Shown: positions 60,604-64,000 of the stretch, one piece after another
Layout of the letters: each line of letters opens with the position of its first letter
Numbering within the stretch: the first letter of the stretch is position 1
Made by a program: the position numbers and the translations under genes
NCBI GenBank assembly: GCA_017560425.1
Contig: JAFZEX010000021.1
Location: forward strand, 1-64,000
Length of the DNA: 64,000 bases
DNA from: Alistipes sp.
Lineage (GTDB): Bacteria > Bacteroidota > Bacteroidia > Bacteroidales > Rikenellaceae
Reading direction: 5' to 3'
Notes under the pieces: generated by a model
What the model saw: only the letters and a program-made list of their open reading frames with translations
What the model was told of the DNA's origin: nothing
Database searches by the model: none

Positions 60604-62706
60604 ATGAAAAAAGTAACACTATTTATGTCAGCTTTGACTATGGCTTTAGTAGGTTGCGGCGGTAACGATATCGCTAACAACCCACTTGTTAAGGAGTGGA
60701 ACACGCCTTATCAGACGCCACCATTCTCTGAGATCAAGCTTAAGCACTACGAGCCAGCTATCGACTATGCTATCGAGCTAAATCGTGCTGATATCGACGC
60801 TATTGTAAACAACCCTGAGGCTCCTACCTTCGAGAACACTATCGTGGCTATGGAGCGTGCCGGCGAGCTTCTTGGCCGTGTAACAGGCGTATTCTTCGTG
60901 CTTAACAACTGCGACACTAACGACCAGATGCAGCAGATTGCTAACAACATCACTCCTAAGCTCACTGAGCTTGGCAACGATGTGTCGCTCAACCCTGAGC
61001 TCTTTAAGCGTGTTAAGGCTGTATACGAGCAGTATCAGCGTGGCGAGCTTAAGCTCGACCAGGAGGATATGACTCTCTTGGAGGATACCTACAAGGGTTT
61101 TGTGCGTTCGGGTGCTTTGCTCGATGGCAAGCAGCAGGAGCTCTACCGTCAGTACACCACTGAGCTTGCACAGCTAACACTTAAGTTTGGTCAGAATGCA
61201 CTCGCTGCAACAAACGCATTTGCTCTTAACATCACCGACGAGGCTAAGGTTGCTGAGCTTCCTGACTTCGTGAAGGCAGGTCTTGCAGCTGATGCTAAGG
61301 CACGTGGCGAGCAGGGCTGGACAGTAACACTCCAGGCTCCAAGCTATGGCCCATTTATGACCTACTCATCGCAGCGTGACCTTAAGGAGCAGCTCTACAA
61401 GGCTTACAACACTCGTGGTATGATGGATGAGAACAACAACCTCGAGGTTATCCGTCGCATCACCGAGCTTCGTCTAAAGGTTGCTCAGTTGCTCGGCTAT
61501 AAGAGCTATGCTGACTACGTTTTGGAGGAGAAGATGGCTGAGAGCAGCGCACGTGTAAACGGCTTCCTCAAAGAGCTTTGCGATGCAACCCTTAACTATG
61601 CTCACAAGGATGTTAAGGCTGTTACTGAGTATGCTCAGTCACTCGGCTTCGAGGGCGAGCTCATGCCATGGGATTGGGGCTACTACAACGAGAAGTACAA
61701 GGAGGCTAAGTACTCTATCAGCGACGAGCAGATTAAGCCTTACTTGGAGCTTTCAAAGGCTAAGGAGGCAGTATTCTTGCTTGCTGGCAAGCTCTATGGC
61801 TTGACATTCACCCAGGTTGATAACATCGACACTTACCACCCTGAGGCTACTGTATACGAGGTTAAGGACAACAACGGCGAGGTTATGGCTATCCTCTACC
61901 TCGACTTCTTCCCACGTGAGTCTAAGCGTGCTGGTGCATGGATGACTGAGTTCCGTGGCGTTAAGACTGTTAATGGCGTTGAGCAGCGTCCTTTGGTGCA
62001 GCTCGTTATGAACTTCACAAAGCCTACTGCTGACACTCCATCATTGCTCACATTCGACGAGTTCACTACATTCCTTCACGAGTTCGGCCACGGCTTGCAT
62101 GGCATCCTTGCACATGGTAAGTACGAGTCTCTCAACGGTACTGCTGTAAAGCGTGACTTCGTTGAGCTTCCATCACAGATCATGGAGAATTGGGCTACAG
62201 AGAAGGACTTCCTCAACCTTTGGGCTAAGCACTATCAGACAGGTGAGGATATGCCAGCAGAGCTTATCGAGAAGCTCGTAGCATCTAAGAACTACCTTGC
62301 TGCATACTTCACTATCCGTCAGCTCTCATTCGGTATGCTCGATATGGCATGGCACTCAATCACTGAGCCTTACACAGGCGAGGTTCTCGCTTTCGAGCAG
62401 CAGGCAGTAGCTCCAACACAGGTTCTTCCTGTGGTTGATGGCACAGCTATGGGCCCAGCCTTCACCCACATCTTCAGCGGTGGCTATGCTGCTGGCTACT
62501 ACGGCTACAAGTGGGCAGAGGTTCTTGCTGCTGACGCATACTCTTACTTCATCGAGAAGAACGACATCTTCTCTCAGGAAGTAGCAACTAAGTTCCGTGC
62601 TCTCTTGGAGCAGGGTGGCCACAAGCACCCAATGGAGCTTTATAAGGAGTTCCGTGGCCACGAGCCACAGACAAAGGCTCTTATTGATCAGATGAACCTC
62701 AACTAA
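60604..62706 (+). CDS. M3-family metallopeptidase lipoprotein (Dcp-like), paralogue
   Basis: Lipoprotein signal with Cys18 (ALVGCGGND). 700 residues, the usual M3 length, with zinc motif LHEFGHGLHGIL and FTHIFSGGYAAGYYGYKWAEV. It lies 28 bases behind the first copy and is likely co-transcribed. The C-terminal basic tail of the first copy is missing here. Codon use is more biased than in the first copy, which suggests higher translation. Followed by two tandem structured elements. Confidence 0.94.
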   Translation: MKKVTLFMSALTMALVGCGGNDIANNPLVKEWNTPYQTPPFSEIKLKHYEPAIDYAIELNRADIDAIVNNPEAPTFENTIVAMERAGELLGRVTGVFFVLNNCDTNDQMQQIANNITPKLTELGNDVSLNPELFKRVKAVYEQYQRGELKLDQEDMTLLEDTYKGFVRSGALLDGKQQELYRQYTTELAQLTLKFGQNALAATNAFALNITDEAKVAELPDFVKAGLAADAKARGEQGWTVTLQAPSYGPFMTYSSQRDLKEQLYKAYNTRGMMDENNNLEVIRRITELRLKVAQLLGYKSYADYVLEEKMAESSARVNGFLKELCDATLNYAHKDVKAVTEYAQSLGFEGELMPWDWGYYNEKYKEAKYSISDEQIKPYLELSKAKEAVFLLAGKLYGLTFTQVDNIDTYHPEATVYEVKDNNGEVMAILYLDFFPRESKRAGAWMTEFRGVKTVNGVEQRPLVQLVMNFTKPTADTPSLLTFDEFTTFLHEFGHGLHGILAHGKYESLNGTAVKRDFVELPSQIMENWATEKDFLNLWAKHYQTGEDMPAELIEKLVASKNYLAAYFTIRQLSFGMLDMAWHSITEPYTGEVLAFEQQAVAPTQVLPVVDGTAMGPAFTHIFSGGYAAGYYGYKWAEVLAADAYSYFIEKNDIFSQEVATKFRALLEQGGHKHPMELYKEFRGHEPQTKALIDQMNLN

Positions 62707-62833
62707 TTTGTTGTGATAAGCCGCAATCTGCGGCACATCCCAAAACTTGACCACCTCGGGCTGTACTTCGAGTACTATCCCGAGGTGGTCATTTTTGCGA
62801 TGCACCACATCTCACGGCTTCTAACAACAAATT
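62707..62833. repeat. Structured intergenic element, copy G
   Basis: Begins at the base after the stop. Outer stem TTTGTTGT/ACAACAAA (62707-62714, 62824-62831); second stem AAGCCG/CGGCTT; inner stem GACCACCTCGGG/CCCGAGGTGGTC around GTAC-TTCGA-GTAC, then TTTTT. Against copy E one inner pair is changed on both sides (A-T to T-A). Confidence 0.9.
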
Positions 62834-62834
62834 C

Positions 62835-62962
62835 TTTCTCGTGATAAGTCGCAATCTGCGGCACATCGCTAAAAGCTGACCACCCCAGGCTGTACTAAAT
62901 GTACTATCCTGGGGTGGTCATTTTTGCGATGCACCACATCTCACGGCTTCTAACAACAAATT
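62835..62962. repeat. Structured intergenic element, copy H
   Basis: Tandem behind copy G. Outer arm TTTCTCGT pairs only partly with ACAACAAA. Second stem AAGTCG/CGGCTT keeps pairing through a G-T pair. Inner stem GACCACCCCAGG/CCTGGGGTGGTC around GTAC-TAAAT-GTAC, with paired changes against E and G. Followed by 'tagtgcgctta'. Confidence 0.88.
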
Positions 62963-63134
62963 TAGTGCGCTTAGGAATGGGGTAGGGACAAAGGAAAGTT
63001 AAGCGGCAAAAGGGTGTTAAAGCGGCAGAAAGGGTAATTTTTTTCGCTACCCTTCAGACCCTTCAGACCCTTCGGACTCTTCGGACCCTTCGTTCCCCTT
63101 TTATTACTAATTACTCACTCCTCATTAAAAAATG
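62963..63134. repeat. AAGCGGCAGAAGGG block and heptamer tract
   Basis: Two units of AAGCGGCAAAAGGGTGTTA/AAGCGGCAGAAAGGGTAA, then CGCTACCC and CCTTCAGACC/CCTTCGGACC words and TTACTCACTCCTCATT. It matches the block at 38370-38480 in order and content. No gene seen. Confidence 0.75.
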
Positions 63135-63965
63135 TTACTCTCTTCTGGCCACAAACCAAGGGTTGTCCAAGACCGCCTTGTTGTATTGTAGCTTCTCGCC
63201 GGTGGGGTAGGCGTAGGTTGTGCCGCCCGCCTCGAGCAGAATTAGCTCGCCCGCAGCGGTGTCCCACTCCGAGGTGGTTGAGGTGCGCACATAGTAGTCT
63301 ACGCTGCCCTCAGCCAATAGGCAAAATTTGTAGGAGCTGCCCTGCTCGATAACCTCGAGGTCGGGGTGTGCGCTTCGCAGGGTGTCGATGTGGGTGTGTG
63401 TCTCCTCGGTCTGGTGTGAGCGTGACACCGCAACACGAAACTTGGTGTGGCTACGCTCAGCGAGGGGTAGACGCACGATGTTGTTGTGTATCTCGGCATA
63501 GCTATACCTCGCCTCGGCATCGGGCGCAACGCCCTCCATGACCCAGGCACCACGGCCTCGCTCGGCGATATACATCTTGTTATGGTAGGGTACATAGACC
63601 ACCGAGCTTATGCAGATGTTGTTCTCCATAAGTGCGATGTTCACCGTAAACTCGTTGTTGCCCTTGATAAACTCCACCGTGCCGTCGAGGGGGTCCACCA
63701 GCCAAAAGAGCTCCCAGTTGCGCCTCTCGTCGTAGAGCATCTCACGGCCCTCCTCCGAGAGTATGGGTATGCGTGTCTTGCCAAGCGACTCCTTGATAGT
63801 GAGGTGCGCCATGCGGTCGGCAATGGTTATTGGTGTTTGGTCACTCTTTAGCGATATGTCGTAGTCGTCGCTACTCTTGTATATTCGCATTATGGCTGCG
63901 CCAGCACGCACTGCTGCATTAAACTGCTCGGGGAGAAGATACTCTCGAATGTTCTGATCAATCAT
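63135..63965 (-). CDS. cysQ: 3'(2'),5'-bisphosphate nucleotidase
   Basis: Inositol-monophosphatase-fold enzyme with the metal motif WLVDPLDGTVEFIKGNNEFTVN and C-terminal TSEWDTAAGELILLEAGG. It hydrolyses 3'-phosphoadenosine 5'-phosphate, a by-product of sulfate activation. 276 residues from ATG 63965; an ATG nine codons upstream (63992) sits in a Thr-rich stretch at the edge of the window and is less likely. Confidence 0.93.
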   Translation of the reverse strand: MIDQNIREYLLPEQFNAAVRAGAAIMRIYKSSDDYDISLKSDQTPITIADRMAHLTIKESLGKTRIPILSEEGREMLYDERRNWELFWLVDPLDGTVEFIKGNNEFTVNIALMENNICISSVVYVPYHNKMYIAERGRGAWVMEGVAPDAEARYSYAEIHNNIVRLPLAERSHTKFRVAVSRSHQTEETHTHIDTLRSAHPDLEVIEQGSSYKFCLLAEGSVDYYVRTSTTSEWDTAAGELILLEAGGTTYAYPTGEKLQYNKAVLDNPWFVARRE

Positions 63966-64000
63966 GGTGGTAGTGGTTTTGGCTGTGGTCATTATTCACT

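Overview
The window comes from a member of the Bacteroidota, most likely order Bacteroidales. The evidence is a SusC/SusD pair, BACON and BspA-type leucine-rich-repeat proteins, DUF4290 and DUF5715 proteins, and many Bacteroidota-type -7 boxes (TAnnTTTG) upstream of genes with no clear Shine-Dalgarno. A Rikenellaceae/Alistipes-like genome is plausible, but this is inference; no rRNA or other taxonomic marker is present.

Layout. 0-11.6 kb: a secreted repeat protein between two ~190-bp direct repeats, glutamate decarboxylase, tRNA-Pro with a duplicated 3' end, two envelope proteins, a GH109-type enzyme, an AT-rich LRR gene lying next to a broken copy of a neighbouring gene, and the conserved GGGtGRT/NifU-like pair. 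11.8-22.8 kb: an Oar-like TonB receptor, then a SusC-SusD-surface lipoprotein operon. 23-30.8 kb: a secreted protease island with two copies of [S8 subtilase lipoprotein + small lipoprotein], then a C10 cysteine protease coupled to a BACON lipoprotein. 30.8-50 kb: mainly housekeeping genes (yraN, pepE, acpP, rnc, an L,D-transpeptidase, radC, glyS, ruvX, def, a GT2, a phosphatase, a sigma-54 activator-like protein, DUF4290, a thioredoxin-like lipoprotein, lpxH, thyA, folA) and a WG-repeat/TonB-domain protein. 50-58.2 kb: rsmE followed by a six-gene complex I/group-4-hydrogenase-like operon. 58.2-64 kb: two tandem M3 metallopeptidase lipoproteins and cysQ.

Two items stand out. First, the membrane complex at 50-57.5 kb has antiporter-like and NuoH-like subunits. 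Its catalytic large subunit lacks the [NiFe] ligand cysteines, and its small subunit is fused to a half-degenerate ferredoxin and has lost the usual proximal-cluster cysteines. It fits the 'energy-converting hydrogenase-related' (Ehr) group, whose function is unknown, and appears stripped to a single predicted [4Fe-4S] cluster. Second, the intergenic regions carry nine copies of a ~125-bp structured element whose nested stems change in compensating pairs between copies. Seven of the nine start at or within about 12 bases after a stop codon, and the other two sit in tandem behind one of these. Each contains a terminator-like hairpin built around a fixed GTAC-loop-GTAC core. Most are followed by a GTGCGCT word and by low-complexity foldback tracts that recur across the window.

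The nutrient side of the window is protein- and glycan-oriented: high-expression-type SusCD genes, secreted S8 and C10 proteases, and M3 peptidases. Joint use of these in peptide scavenging is an inference from proximity only.
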